Source: Centrapalus pauciflorus (Eukaryota; Streptophyta; Magnoliopsida; Asterales; Asteraceae). Taken from it: DNA of 64,000 nucleotides. Location of the stretch: the NCBI GenBank assembly GCA_020465985.1, contig JAANYP010005970.1:33501-97500 (forward strand), given 5' to 3'. Below the pieces are notes generated by a model, which had not been told where the DNA came from, searched no databases, and saw only the letters and a program-made list of their open reading frames with translations. Made by a program: the position numbers and the translations under genes. Shown here piece by piece: positions 50,194 to 62,170 of the stretch. The stretch's first letter is position 1. Each line of letters begins with the position of its first letter.

Positions 50194-50976
50194 TTAATTC
50201 TTTGTTCGAAATCTGCAAGCTCTGCTAAAATGACCCACTTTTCCACAATTATAACAAGCATCGGCCTTCCTTGGACATTTGTCAGCCTTATGTCCAAATT
50301 GGTTACAATGTCGACATCTTTTACATCTATCACGTTTCTTTGTTCTTGACCTCAAATACGGTCCATTTAGTTCATCTCTTCCAGACTTTGAAATCTTTCC
50401 AATACCTTTTTCTTCAGGTTCAACACGAGGTACAACATCAGACTCACCATATTGCCTACTAAACAACAACTTGAATTGTTCCCAACTAAAGGAAGTAATC
50501 AACTCTGATCCCAATTCTTTTTCCCAACAGTTCCACCATTTCTTGGCTTGTCCAATCAATTGATCCTTAGCCAATCATACCTTATACTCATCCTTACAAT
50601 TCATTTCCGTAAAAATTTGTTCCATAATTGTAATCCACATTTCTGATTCCTCAATTCTCAGAGATCCAGAGAATGTTGGTGGTTGCCAGTTTTTGAATGA
50701 TTTAATCACATAGTTCATGTAATTCTCATTAATTCTGGTTTCATACTCAATCTTTTCCTTGCCCTTGTCTTTACGTTTCGCTTTATTCCTAAGGTTTACG
50801 TCATCCACAACATAATTCCTTTCATGTTCCATCTTTTCTTTTCTCTTGTCATCTTTTCTTTTAACTTTGGCCTCATCTCGTGCCCGAAATTGATCTTGAA
50901 TCATTCTGTTTTGTTCTGCCATCATTGATAGTATCATTTCCCTCGTTTCTCGTGGCGTCATTCCTCCTCCAGACAT
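50194..50976 (-). pseudogene. Gag polyprotein with two CCHC zinc knuckles, one internal stop
   Basis: The first part (50575-50976) begins MSGGGMTPRETREMILSMMA, is highly charged and contains FKNWQPPTFSGS, a typical start of plant Gypsy gag (here IEESEMWITIMEQIF). The same frame meets one TGA (50575-50577) and continues LAKDQLIGQAKKWW to FLSRQYG-like sequence and two zinc knuckles, CRHCNQFGHKADKC and CYNCGKVGHFSRAC (C-x2-C-x4-H-x4-C). Gag packages the RNA in the virus-like particle. The segment between the gag core and the knuckles is shorter than usual, and the stop probably prevents a full protein. Confidence 0.88.
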
Positions 50977-51179
50977 GTTCTGAAATATAAAACATATAAA
51001 TCATTTAGTGATCCCATCACATTGTTAACTACAACACATGTTGTCCCGTATGGAAGTCACTTTCCTAAAAAGCACTAGATCATATCCTATCTTAGTTCAG
51101 ATCATTACTTACAATTACTACATATCATCACTTAATGTTTGAGACCAAGACCTCACGGACACTTGAATCTCAAACTACT

Positions 51180-51191
51180 GCTCTGATACCA
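51180..51191 (-). other. Primer binding site for initiator tRNA-Met
   Basis: The minus strand reads TGGTATCAGAGC five bases after the LTR end, the standard primer site matching initiator methionine tRNA. It fixes the element's orientation. Confidence 0.92.
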
Positions 51192-51196
51192 TAAGC

Positions 51197-53465
51197 TGTG
51201 ACACCCTTGCCACATTAACCACCATTTACAGTATACCCAGGATTAATCACCAACGAATAAATACATAATGATCTGATAGCTTGAACTACAGTGCGGAAGC
51301 ATAAAATACAAAATAAAATAAAACAAATTTGTGTCCAACACCCTACGGTGCTACATAGGTTACACATCTAAGTCTACAACTTCAGAAGTATTACATTATC
51401 CCCAAATTTATTACAACAGTAATTTCATAACCAAATACCAAGTTAAACCGTAGAAGTCTTCAAATACTTCAACAAACGTCCTAGTTAGATGGTCCAGCTG
51501 TAGACTTCCCTTTTCCTGTAAAAATTCAACAACTAAAAGGTAAGCGAATGCTTAGTGAATACCAAATGATCTTACACATTCTGCAAATCCTTATGATGCC
51601 CCTAAGGAGTAACCGCGGTACCGCATACCGTATACTCCACACGTACTCCAAGTACGCAAACCCGAGCCACAGCTCCTTCGAGATGACGCTCGGCATAAGA
51701 TAAACCAACCATCTGAGGCAGACATAACATCGGGGATGACCTACTGTCTATCCTGACCACAGAGGTGTCAAACTCTTGGTCATATAGCACAGTAACATCA
51801 GAGTACAGATGCGACCCTCAGGTCCATCGACAGGATGCACAACAAATGAACGGACATGCAACAAGTATGAATGTGCATCAACATATACGCAAGTTAGTAG
51901 AGTGCCAAACGAATATGAAACAACACGCCTCAGCAGGCAATAGCAAACATAAAGCAGATGCAGACATGTTTAAAATCAAAGGTACTCACAGTGGGTGCGT
52001 TTTTAAGCTTCAAGTTATCTTATTTCTCTTCGGAATTTCAACCGGACTCAAAAGTACCCCACTGTGGGTTAAACAACACCACAAGGGACCTGTTTCATTT
52101 CCATAATGAAAACATATTATCATTATATGTTCTTTAACAATTACCATCAACTTGTATAAAATAAAGTGCTATAACATTCGGAAACGTCATCCGAAACTCA
52201 TATTTTAAACCGTTATTCGAGGTGTTATTATTCCCAATTAACCCTCCATTATATGCCTTCTTATAGTACACAAGATATCCCAGAAGTGTGTTTAATTGTC
52301 CATAAATTCGGATCCTTTTAAACCCATCCGAATTACCCCAAAACAAACGAACTCGCCGAGTAGGCTCATGGAACTCGCCGAGTTCCTGTCCGAATTTCGG
52401 ACCCTTAGTTAAATTTCGGACACATCCGGATTGGGTTGACCCATCCGAGTTCGGACCCTCCGAGTTCGGTTCTTAAATTGATTTCGGTCTTATCCAAATT
52501 TCGGGTCTCATCCGAATTCGGGTCCCAACCGAATTCGGATCCAACACTTATGAAATTTTGAAGATTTATTCAAACTGTTCTTGAGAACTCGCCGAGTTCC
52601 CCCTGAACTCGCCGTGTTCACATGCAGGTTTGTAGTTCGCAACTTACGGATTTTAAGTAAAAATTTCCAAAACTTAAATCTAACAACATGCAATCCACAC
52701 ATTTATCTTATTACTATATATTGAGTGTTTTTACATCATATTCCATAACATTAACATCAAATTTCGTCCAGATTTGACCAAAAATGAGCAAAAACTCAAG
52801 AACACCAAAAACTTCATAAAATTCAGATTTTGTTACCTTTTGGACGAATTAACCAACGATTCTTGTTTCAAAAGCTTCAGTGATCTTCAAGGAATGATTT
52901 CCAACTATTATAACATACATGCAATCACAAATTTTCAGATTCTAATTCCGAATTTTTGAATCTTTATTCTTAAAAATAAAACCTCAAATTTGAATCTAAT
53001 TTCCTTACCTTAATTCCTTTTGATTCTTGAAGATTTCCAGATTTGATTCACGAATTAGTCTCCAATTAATTGATTTTCAGCATAGATTCTAGAGAGAGAG
53101 AGAGATAGAGCTTAGTGAGAGAGTGGGAAGATGGTGAAATGAAATGAAATAAGGATTTTTCCCCTTTTCATTTCCTTTTTTCAAATCTTGGCACATCACA
53201 CCCCTCTTCTTATCCGGTTCCATTAAATACTGATTTTTATAAAATAAAAGAGTTCTATCTTTTATTCATCATCACTAACATTTTTAATAATCATACTAAA
53301 TAACTAGAAGTTGAAATTCTTAAATTTCTTAATTTCCTAAAATAACAACCAACTTTTAAATATCCAGATATATAATCATTTTTCATAATCCAACTTAATT
53401 ATATTCATTACGAAATTTAAACTAAATATCCTCAAATTACGATAATAAAATTTTGGGATGTTACA
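51197..53465 (-). repeat. LTR (5' LTR in the element's orientation)
   Basis: 2269 bp, nearly identical to the other LTR. It retains 20 bp (CCCCTGAACTCGCCGTGTTC) absent from the other copy near 46410. On the minus strand it starts TGTAACATCCCAAAATTTTA. Confidence 0.95.
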
Positions 53466-54170
53466 CCATTGCTGCGATTTTAGATCCTAGGTGTAAAATG
53501 AGGGTTATTGATTTCTGCTTTCCTAAAATGTATCCCGAAAATGAAGTAGAAGAAAATATCGACAAAGTGAAGAAAGCTTTAAAAGAGTTGTATGCTGAAT
53601 ATGTGGCTGAGTTTTACTCTGATGGTGAGAAAAGTGGTGAAACCATTGTTGGTTCAAGTCATGGCATGGGAAACGTTCAAGCTTCATCTTCCGGTTGGTC
53701 TGAAATTACTCAATTTGTGAAGACGGTTGAAACTATTCAACCACAGAAGTCAGAGTTGGATAACTATCTTGAAGAAGGATGTTATATGTGTGAAGGTGAT
53801 CCTACTCCCTTTGATGCTTTAGAATGGTGGCGCGTGAACTCTTTAAAATATCATATTTTATCTCGAATGGCTAGAGATATACTTGCTGTCCCGATCACAT
53901 CAGTTGCATCAGAAGCTACATTTAGTGCGGGAAGTAGAGTTATTGATACTTATAGAGCATCGTTGTCTCCCGACACGGTTGAAGTCTTACTTTGTGGAGG
54001 AGATTGGTGTCGAAGTCTTCATGGGTTAAAAAGAAAGAACAAAGTACGATTCTTTATCATTTACTAATTCTTAAGTTATCTTATTTTGAATTATATATCC
54101 TAATTTAATCTTTTTTTATGCATTTTAGAAGGAAAAGAAGTCTACTGAAATCGTCCTTCCAATTTCTTGA
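53466..54170 (+). pseudogene. hAT transposase, C-terminal part with dimerisation domain
   Basis: After the Gypsy LTR the transposase resumes in phase (AAILDPRCKMRVIDFCFPK). The C-terminal hAT dimerisation domain is complete: LEWWRVNSLKYHILSRMARD, AVPITSVASEATFSAGSRV and LSPDTVEVLLCGGDW. The exon ends at 54043 with a GT donor, and a short last exon 54129-54170 (KEKKSTEIVLPIS) closes the gene. This half has no frameshift. It is separated from the rest by 8.5 kb and cannot be translated as one protein. Confidence 0.93.
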
Positions 54171-54751
54171 AGTATGTCGTACCCATTCCTTGAAGTAAGT
54201 CATACCCAATTCCTTGAAGTAATTATATTTCAAATTTTCAATATTGTTTTACGATACAAACAAGACCTTAAATTTTATGATAGATAGGAAATTAAGAATA
54301 TAAACGATTTATATTTAGGCATCCTTGGAACTTATTTGATACGAATTGCTTGGTACTGATTTAAGCCATTTTAAAGGTGTTTGTAAATATATTAATAGTT
54401 ATATTTGGCTGATTTTAGAGTTCTATTGGTGTTGTTGCCTATTGGGGGTTTCTTAAAAGAAGAATAAAGCATTTTGCTTATGTTCTCCAGGTTGATTTTG
54501 AAGAGCTTGGAAAACTCAAGGAAGAATAAATCAAGAATTCAAGATTGTCGAGATGTTTACTTAAAATTGCACGTTGGATGTTTATGATCAAGACCTTATA
54601 TTCGTATTGTGTCGTATTTTTCATTTTGGGACTATAATTGCTTGTTGGATGTTGTAATCGCATTTATTTTTCGTTTAGTATCGTGTAAGGCATATCAATT
54701 TATCGATGTGTTCCGTTAACTTGTAGTTGTATATTTAGATTTTTATTTTTC

Positions 54752-54930
54752 CAGGATTTTCGAGTCGAGCCGAGTCGAGCTCGAAAGTATCGAGTACTTT
54801 ACCGAGCCGAGCTCGAGTCTGGAAACTAAAACTCGATCGAGCTCGAGTCGAGTTTCGAGCTCGAGTTTTACAGGCGAGTTCGAGTTCGAGTATCTTGATA
54901 CTCGGCTCGACTCGGCTCGATTACATCCCT
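54752..54930. promoter_or_regulatory. Right subterminal TCGAG-motif cluster of the inner hAT
   Basis: TCGAGTCGAGCCGAGTCGAGC, GAGCTCGAGTCGAG and CTCGGCTCGACTCGGCTCG repeats mirror the left cluster at 42296-42452. Probable transposase-binding array, by analogy with other hAT elements. Confidence 0.65.
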
Positions 54931-56131
54931 ACTCACCGCCTCACCTCACTGGACGCCATACGCCTCACGCCTGCAATCATACGCGGACCAACAGAGAAAT
55001 CGGGAAGTGGCGGAGCGAGTTTTCAGAGGGCGCAAACGGCAAGTCGGCTAACCAGAAAACCGAAAATCGAGGAGACAATCCTTGATTGATGAGAAATCAA
55101 CGGGTTCTCATGATTAGGCATCGATTACGGTTCCAATTCCAAAGGTATTCAGTATTCCTAATTCCTAATCTGTGATTTGTGTCGCCGTTCCATCTCAATT
55201 GTCGACTGATTGTATGATTCAGTGAATAATCCTAATTCCGTGACTTCTGTCGCCGTTTCATCTCAATCCTGGACTAATTGTCTGATTCAGTCATTCTTAA
55301 ATTTTTTATCTCAATCGACACCAATCATTTCTCATTCTCAATCCTCAAATTCAGGTTTGGGAGTTGGGACTTTGAGTTTGGAAATCTGGAAATTAGTCTA
55401 TTGACTATTGTGATTGTGAACTCTTATTGTGATTCCGTGAAACTGTGAAAGAGAAGCCGTCAAGGCGTCAAGCCGAGAAACTCAAGAAGTGAAGAAACAA
55501 TCAGAATTCAGACGAGGGTTAAAGGTATTGTCTCATTTGATTATATATGTAGTATTTTGTTATTGAATTATTTTGATTTTGGTTCCATCTTTTGATTTTG
55601 ATGCACTTATTTTTCTTTTTTTGGTTAATTGTATCAGATTTCATATTTCAAACATCAAAGAGCAGTCGAGCAGAAGTGTTTTCATTTGATTCCAAGTTCG
55701 ACTTAAGGTGTTTTCTTTCCTTTGAACACCTTTTTAGTTGTTTGAATTTTGATTGCACTTTGCTATTTCTAATTGCTAATTGCACTTTGAATTGTCTATG
55801 GTTTTTCTTATTTTATATATATAAAGAGAGAGGGCCCATTTTTAGTTTTTGCCCCGGGCCCTAAAAATGATAGGAACGGCCCTGCCGCTTCCACGTCACT
55901 GGTGATTCTCTCTTGTATATATCTTTTCCCTCTCGATCTCTCTTTCTCTCTCTGATCAAAGACAAGACTAACATTAAAGGTTTCTAAGATCTCAGATCTT
56001 GAAGACGAAGATGATGAGTTGGAATTTCTACACGAGTTCTTTCAATATTGAAGAGGATAGACTTACTACACTATTTCTTAAAGAGGATGGAATTTCTACA
56101 CGATTTTAACTTGAAATTTCTACATGACAAC

Positions 56132-56419
56132 CAGTGGCGGACCCAGCCAGTGAAGGCATCCGTTGCACAACTTTTCGTCGCGCTCGGTTCGAAAACCGAT
56201 TGCACACTTAATAATATAAGTTGCACAATTAAATTAACTAGTTTACAAAGACTTTGATTTTTTATTTTTTTTTAATAATATAAGTTATAAGTTACACAAT
56301 TGACTTTTCACCGGTTGCACATGTAAAATTTCAAAAACAAATTACACTACGAAATGAGACTATTGAGGAAGGGACCCGTTGTACGGGCTACCCCTTCCCC
56401 ACACATAGGTCCGCCTATG
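56132..56419. mobile_element. hAT MITE, CAGTGGCGGA family
   Basis: The ends CAGTGGCGGACCCAG and TAGGTCCGCCTATG are imperfect inverted repeats, and the 8-bp TSD ATGACAAC is perfect (56124-56131 and 56420-56427). Length 288 bp, non-coding. Confidence 0.93.
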
Positions 56420-57042
56420 ATGACAACCACCAGATATTGAATGTATGTTGAAGGTTTCAAAGATTTTGAATACAGATTTTCTTGAAGACAACAACCACGT
56501 ACCAGATTTTGAAGGTAAGTTTTAGGGGTTCTAATATCATTTCAACTTACAGGGTTTCTACACGATTTCAGTTTGAATTTTCTACACGAAATTCTGAAAG
56601 TGTTTCTTGTATAGAGTTGCTTCCGTTTGTTGTTGAAACCGATTATTATTGTGATAATCATCTACATTTTATAGAATTTTATTTTTCGATGAGGTTCAAA
56701 TGAGTTTCAAATGAGTTTCCAGTGAGTTCTAGTGAGTTTCGGGGAAAAAAACATTTGATTTGAATATGTATTGGGAAATTCCTTGTTTTCAACACAATTT
56801 TACGTCGAAAACACCTCATTAAACCACGCCTAAGCCCTTTTTGTACCATCTTTCCTTTTAAAGACATGAAACAAGATATTCTATTATAACATTTTAAAAA
56901 ACAAATAGCACCATAATCAATTAGTAGTAATTTTTGTGATCACAATACGACATCGGTGTTGTCAATACCGATGCCTAGACATAACCTGCAGATTATGGGG
57001 ACCACCAAAATTTTCGTTAGAAACACATGACACGAATTCATG
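56420..57042. other. Intergenic DNA with a short repeated motif
   Basis: No gene. GAATTTCTACACGA-like phrases occur repeatedly between 56015 and 56590, flanking the MITE as well, suggesting an older local repeat. Confidence 0.5.
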
Positions 57043-57564
57043 TAGGGGTGTTCATAAAAATCCGAATCCGAGCATCCGATCCGAAAATCGGATATTCAAA
57101 ATTTCGGATTCGGATAGTAAAATTCCAGATTTTCGAATATTCGGATAATCCGATATCCGAAAATCCAAAAAAAAAATTATTTTTTTTGAAAATTTTTGTA
57201 TCTTTAGTATTGATTATTTACATAATACTGAGTGTTTATTATTATTCTAATGTATATTTTTGAGTTTTATCTTGATATTATAGATTTATTAACTAATATT
57301 TTTATATATTTTAGTTTTTTTAATCTTTTTTTAGTCATTTTGAGTAAAATAATTCCGGATACATTTAGTTTGTGATATAATTATCTTTAATATGTATTTG
57401 GATATATGAATTTGTATTTTAATCATTTAAATATTTGATTTAATTTTAAAAAAAATAAAAATATGAATTTTCGGATATTCGGATAATCTGATATCCGAAA
57501 TTTCGAATTTAGATAGCAAAATTCACTATCCGAAAATTCGGATATCCGGTTTTGGTCACCCCTA
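57043..57564. mobile_element. hAT MITE, TAGGGGTGT family
   Basis: The ends TAGGGGTGTTCATAAAAATC and CGGTTTTGGTCACCCCTA are inverted, and the 8-bp TSD AATTCATG is perfect (57035-57042 and 57565-57572). It shares CCGAATCCGA and GGATATTCGGATAATC motifs with the element at 33625-34084. Confidence 0.94.
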
Positions 57565-58104
57565 AATTCATGTGAATCAGCTAATTGCATTTAAGTTACC
57601 AATATTATTGAGTATTCACTGATTAGGCATAATCATGAATGTAAAGAATAATACCAAGTTCAAGAAGAATAATAGTCGTAGCGTTTTGAAAACTAATAAT
57701 CAGATGATAGTTGTTACAAAAAATGTTGTCGAAAATTTAGTGTTTGGTTTAGCTTCTGCTGTTTGCTATCATAATTATCAAATAATCAGTTTTTAAAGTG
57801 TTTTGATTTATGGTTTTACTTGTAAAATAACCAAATAGTTACTTATTAAACAAATAAGTTACATTCTTGAGCTTATGGAATAATGTGGTAAGATTAATTC
57901 TAGACACAAATAATCACTTATTAATGAATGCAATCCAAACATTTTAAAACAATTATTTATGTTATTGTAATGTAATAATCTAATGAGAGAATTGTTTAAA
58001 GTAACAAACAAGCTTTTTCCTTTTCTTTACTATAACAATCTCGTAAAATTTGTCCCAAATAATGAACCAATGCCAACAAAGTTCACAAGTTTGGTTATTT
58101 GATA

Positions 58105-58408
58105 GGGTTGAGGTCTTACAATAGCAACCTACTTTTGAAAATGTATCGATATGGTACGTCTACTTTTTTAATTGTCTATATGGTACGTCTACTTCAATTT
58201 TCTGTATCGATATGGTCATTCTACATAATAGAGCTCGGTTTTTACATGCTAAACAGGGTTCTAATGGTTTAAAAATAACGGTCTATTACAAAGATGGTCA
58301 TATCGGTATGAAAAATTGAAGAACAGGTACCATATCGACATTTAATAAAGTAGACGTATCATATTAATAAATTTTCAAAAGTAGGTTACTATTGTATTGC
58401 TTTACCCC
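58105..58408. mobile_element. MULE-type MITE with perfect 9-bp TSD
   Basis: The left half (CAATAGCAACCTACTTTTGA) pairs with the right half (TCAAAAGTAGGTTACTATTG). TATTTGATA flanks both ends (58096-58104 and 58409-58417). 304 bp, non-coding. Confidence 0.9.
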
Positions 58409-59580
58409 TATTTGATATAATGATATAACCAAATGGGATAGGTATTGAAGGCATTACCAAACCAATATCCATTCATCCAAAATTTGCATCTTTTATTTTA
58501 TTATATTAACATACATCTATATATGTTTGTAATTTTATTTTGTAGTCAAAATACAATTATTATTGAAAAGAATACATATATGTATTTGTTTTTTATATTT
58601 AAATTCTTAGTTTAGTAGTGAGGATGATTCTATTATATTGTTTTATATCTTATATATAAAGATGGTATTTTGGTATGGTTAATTTTTCAAGAAATGTAAC
58701 ATAAATTGCAAGCTTTGACGATAAATATAACGTGGAATTTTTATATAGAAAAATGATTGCAAAATTCAATTTTGACAAAGATATTGGTGACCAATTAAGA
58801 TATAATTTCATGATCCTTTCTCGGTATAAAAAATTTCACAATACATTTAATCAAAATTAGTATTTTATTATCATTCTTAAAATTTTTCGCTTTTGATAAA
58901 TGTAAAGTCACAACAAAGATATGACTCCTTCAGACACACTTTCAGCTCCAACTTTTACTCTCGAATTAAGTTTCATTTATTGTAAGTTCTATTTGTTGAT
59001 TAGAGATGTCGCCCAACAAACAAACACACACAAGTGAATTGATATAGGAGGTATGTCCGTATGAAATTTTTTCTCTAAATAATTTGATCCACAATAACAT
59101 CTATTGCTTATAGAATTATTTAATTTTGTCAATCGATTTAATTGATGTTTTTATAGACGACAAAAATCATGAGGTTTTAGATTTCTCAAAAGATTAGGTT
59201 GAGGTTCAGATAACCTAGAAATGACAATTATGTTTAAAATTTTATTTAAAATAGTATTTTGACAATGAAAAATAAAAGAATATGGATACATCATCAAATC
59301 CATATCCAATACTATAGGTCCATTTCCATTCCTAGTCAGGATTGAGTCGACACAAAATCAACATACTGCGAACTCATCAAACCGAACCCAACACGAAGAA
59401 ATCTAAAAGATACCCGACGGCTTGGAATTGAAGATTCGTACCCATCATCACCATTTCATTTTCAACCGGCATTTTAATGATTCGAAGATTGTTTATCTAG
59501 TATAAGTTTCATCTTCTAAAGACGATGGAAGGCAATGGTTACTTCTTGGAATGTCTTGGTAGTTCAATGTTTTTGATAAA
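58409..59580. other. AT-rich intergenic DNA, no gene found
   Basis: I see no coding sequence, RNA gene or element with definable ends here. Confidence 0.55.
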
Positions 59581-60271
59581 AGATATTTCGATTTGTGTTT
59601 TACTTCCTAATGAAGAAGAGCATTCATATGTGTTAAAATTTTAAAACCTATCATTTTTATTTTTGGGTTTAATATGAAAAAACCACATGTTTTTCGTGTT
59701 TTTTACGGTTTAGTCCTCCCATGTTATTTTTTACCAATAAAATCCTTAAGTTATTTATTATGTGAGAATTTTTCCTTTTTCCTCAAAAAAAAGTCTTCAA
59801 GTTTCAAGACTTTTGGGGAAAAATGAATAAATATGTTTGTTTTTTGTGGGGGAAAAAAGAATAAAAGATATTTCGATTTGTGTTTTACTTCCTAATGAAG
59901 AAGAGCATTCATATGTGTTAAAATTTTAAAACCTATCATTTTTATTTTTGGGTTTAATATGAAAAAACACATGTTTTTCGTGTTTTTACGGTTTAGTCCT
60001 CTCATGTTATTTTTTACCAATAAAATCCTTAAGTTATTTATTATGTGAGAATTTTTCCTTTTCGTCAAAAAAAAGTCTTCAAGTTTCAAGCCTTTTGGGG
60101 AAAAAAGAATAAATATGTTTGTTTTTTGTGGAAAAAAACATAAGGTTGATTATGAAAAAAAGCATTTCTGAAAATCAGAATGGGCATATTGACATGAAGA
60201 TTAACATAGAGATGAAACGGGAAAAAATGTATTAAAAAAATGTTTTTTTTTTTTTTTTTCATATTATACCC
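59581..60271. mobile_element. MITE of the GGGTTTAATATGA subgroup with a 285-bp tandem duplication
   Basis: The MITE begins GGGTTTAATATGAAAAAA at 59665 and ends TTCATATTATACCC at 60271. A unit starting AGATATTTCGATTTGTG at 59581 repeats from 59866, so the left flank and first half of the MITE are duplicated in tandem (59581-59865, 59866-60150) with few differences. Confidence 0.8.
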
Positions 60272-60560
60272 TTTACTTTTCAACTATTTTATCTTAATCT
60301 TATAAACAAATAAAAACGAATTATAACCAATCTACTTGTTGCCATTAATATACAGTTATTATATAAAAGTAAAAGATTATCATGTTTTGCGGTTTAATTA
60401 AAAAATTAAAATATCGATTTCATACATTAATATCGATTTCATACATTAGTGGTAATTGGTAAACCGTAAACCCTAGAAGTTATGACCTTCTCATTTATGT
60501 CTTCAATTTCATTTTCGGTGTTCTTGCTTTAAAGTTCTAATTTTTGCTTTTATATAATCA

Positions 60561-61009
60561 CTAGGTTAATACCCATGTATTACATAAGTTAATTTTAAAA
60601 ATTGATATTATATATGTGTATAATATAATAAGGGCAATTCTATACGCACACCCTCTCGGTTGCTAACCACACACTCCTCCTTCTTAATGTGAGAGGAAAT
60701 TAACTTTTAATCTTTAAGTCTCACGTCATTAACAAAAATCATGTGAGTAAAGGAGTGTATGATTAGTAAAAATTAAGGAAAGGGGGCGTACGTATAGCAA
60801 TGCCCTATAATAATTATATAATAAAGTTTGCTTAATTTTAATTGGTTAGTTATTAAATTAATTCATACTAGATTTGCATAGATTTCATTTGCTTTAAAAT
60901 TTAAAATAAAATCAGTAAATGATGTGGCAAAAAGAGAGAGCGACATGTGGCGAATTAAATGAGAGCATCTCATGTATCATTTAGTTACTCTTTTAATAGT
61001 ATAGATAGA
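60561..61009 (-). mobile_element. Small non-autonomous Helitron with an internal MITE
   Basis: On the minus strand it starts TCTATCTATACTATTAAAAG after an A and ends ATGTAATACATGGGTATTAAC and CTAG (60561-60564) before T. The terminal hairpin is weaker than in the copies at 4964 and 36959. Confidence 0.75.
60632..60805. mobile_element. MITE with GGGCAATTCTATACG ends
   Basis: The ends GGGCAATTCTATACGCAC and GTACGTATAGCAATGCCC are inverted, and the 8-bp flank TATAATAA is direct (60624-60631 and 60806-60813). 174 bp, inside the Helitron. Confidence 0.8.
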
Positions 61010-61886
61010 TTATGTTTTAAAATTTGACAAAACTAGCTGTAACTTTTATCAATAAATATATATTTGTTAAAGTAGCTAGGGTTAAAACTGTAATAAAAAA
61101 TAACATATAAAGACATAAATATCCAAATTAAAACATAACTAGTTTTTGTGAGAGTCAAAGTTATCAAAATGGAGATCTTATTTAGGATTTCGTCTCTACA
61201 TGATTGGGATCTTAGGATTGCATTGGACCAGAATCGTAAGATCCTACCACAAAATCACTAACTTTTAATTTCTTTCCTAGGTATTATAATTTGTAGTTTT
61301 CTATCATAAATTAATTGTATTACACTTTAAAGAAATATTTATACATTAAATTGAGAAACAACGCACATTCATGTTTCAAATATTCATTGATCATTCAAAA
61401 AAAGTCAACCAATCATGCATCCTACAAATTGACTAACTGTCATAATAGTTTAAATAATTGGATCGGATCGGTAAACGATCCTTACCGACCCTACAGGAAA
61501 ACTGGTTAAAAGGGTCCGGACCGAGTAAAAGGTAGAATGATCGGTCCCATGATCTCACGTCCAATCTTGCTAAAAAAATGTATCTAGACCGATCATGCTT
61601 GAAATCACTTGATGGAATCATAGGATCGACCGATCTTACTTGCAATTTTAAGAATTGTGGTGTGTGACATAGGCTTCCCTTGACAATGTTTTGTCGAATT
61701 TGAAAGTAAAAGAAAGGGAAGGAAACAACGAGAAAATAAAGGGAAGGAAAAAAGTTGCTCTTGTCATGAACAGAAAGGGAAAAGAAGGGAGATGGAAATT
61801 TTGTATTTTAAAATAGAAGAAAAAGAAAAGAAAATATGTAATTCACTACTACATCCTTACAATGTTTTTATAAGAGAGATTTTTAA
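61010..61886. other. Intergenic DNA, no gene
   Basis: No coding sequence. 61445-61640 carries repeated GATCGG/CCGATC motifs, partly in inverted arrangement, perhaps a decayed element. Confidence 0.5.
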
Positions 61887-62170
61887 GGATTATTATGAAT
61901 AAACCAACATGTTTTCACAGTTTTTACGTTTTCGTCACTTAATATTATTTTTTTCCAGAAAAGTCTTCAAGTTAATTTGTCAAGTTTTGTGAAATTCGAC
62001 TATTATAGCCCGGTTATAATTGGTAAACCGAGTTTTTTAAAAATTGAAAAACTGGGTTCTAAAACCCAAATTTCACTAAACCAGAAATAAAAAAAATTAA
62101 CTCAAAGACTTTTCTAGAAAAATAAAAAAAACATGAATAGACGAAAATACAAAAAATGTGAAATTTTTTT
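61887..62170. mobile_element. Diverged MITE of the GGGTTTATTATG family
   Basis: The left end GGATTATTATGAATAAACC and the foldback body (CCCGGTTATAATTGG against AAACTGGGTTC) match the family. The right end is eroded into a T run, so the end is approximate. Confidence 0.7.

Larger units (their letters stand above)
45011..53465 (-). mobile_element. Ty3/Gypsy LTR retrotransposon inserted in the hAT transposase
   Basis: Two direct LTRs (45011-47261 and 51197-53465) enclose 3.9 kb. The 5-bp TSD CCATT is present on both sides (45006-45010 and 53466-53470). Order on the minus strand is LTR, tRNA-iMet primer site, gag, protease, reverse transcriptase remnants, LTR. Integrase and RNase H are not recognisable, so the internal region is short for the superfamily. 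The insertion lies within a transposase exon, and the exon reads in phase across the two sides. Confidence 0.95.
42282..54931 (+). mobile_element. Inner hAT element with its own transposase gene
   Basis: The ends TAGGGGTGTAAACG and CGATTACATCCCTA are inverted repeats and the TSD CTCACCGC is perfect (42274-42281 and 54932-54939). Without the Gypsy element inside it would be about 4.2 kb, normal for an autonomous hAT. Dense TCGAG/CTCGAG motifs fill both subterminal regions. Confidence 0.95.
42149..55884. mobile_element. Outer hAT element, 13.7 kb because of nested insertions
   Basis: The terminal repeats CAGGGCCGGCCCTG (left) and AGGAACGGCCCTG (right) and the perfect 8-bp TSD CCGCTTCC (42141-42148 and 55885-55892) identify a hAT element. 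Only 42149-42281 and 54932-55884, about 1.1 kb, are its own. GGGCCC-rich subterminal motifs occur at both ends. The right part (54950-55870) reads like a UTR/intron region with no transposase, so it is non-autonomous. Confidence 0.92.
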
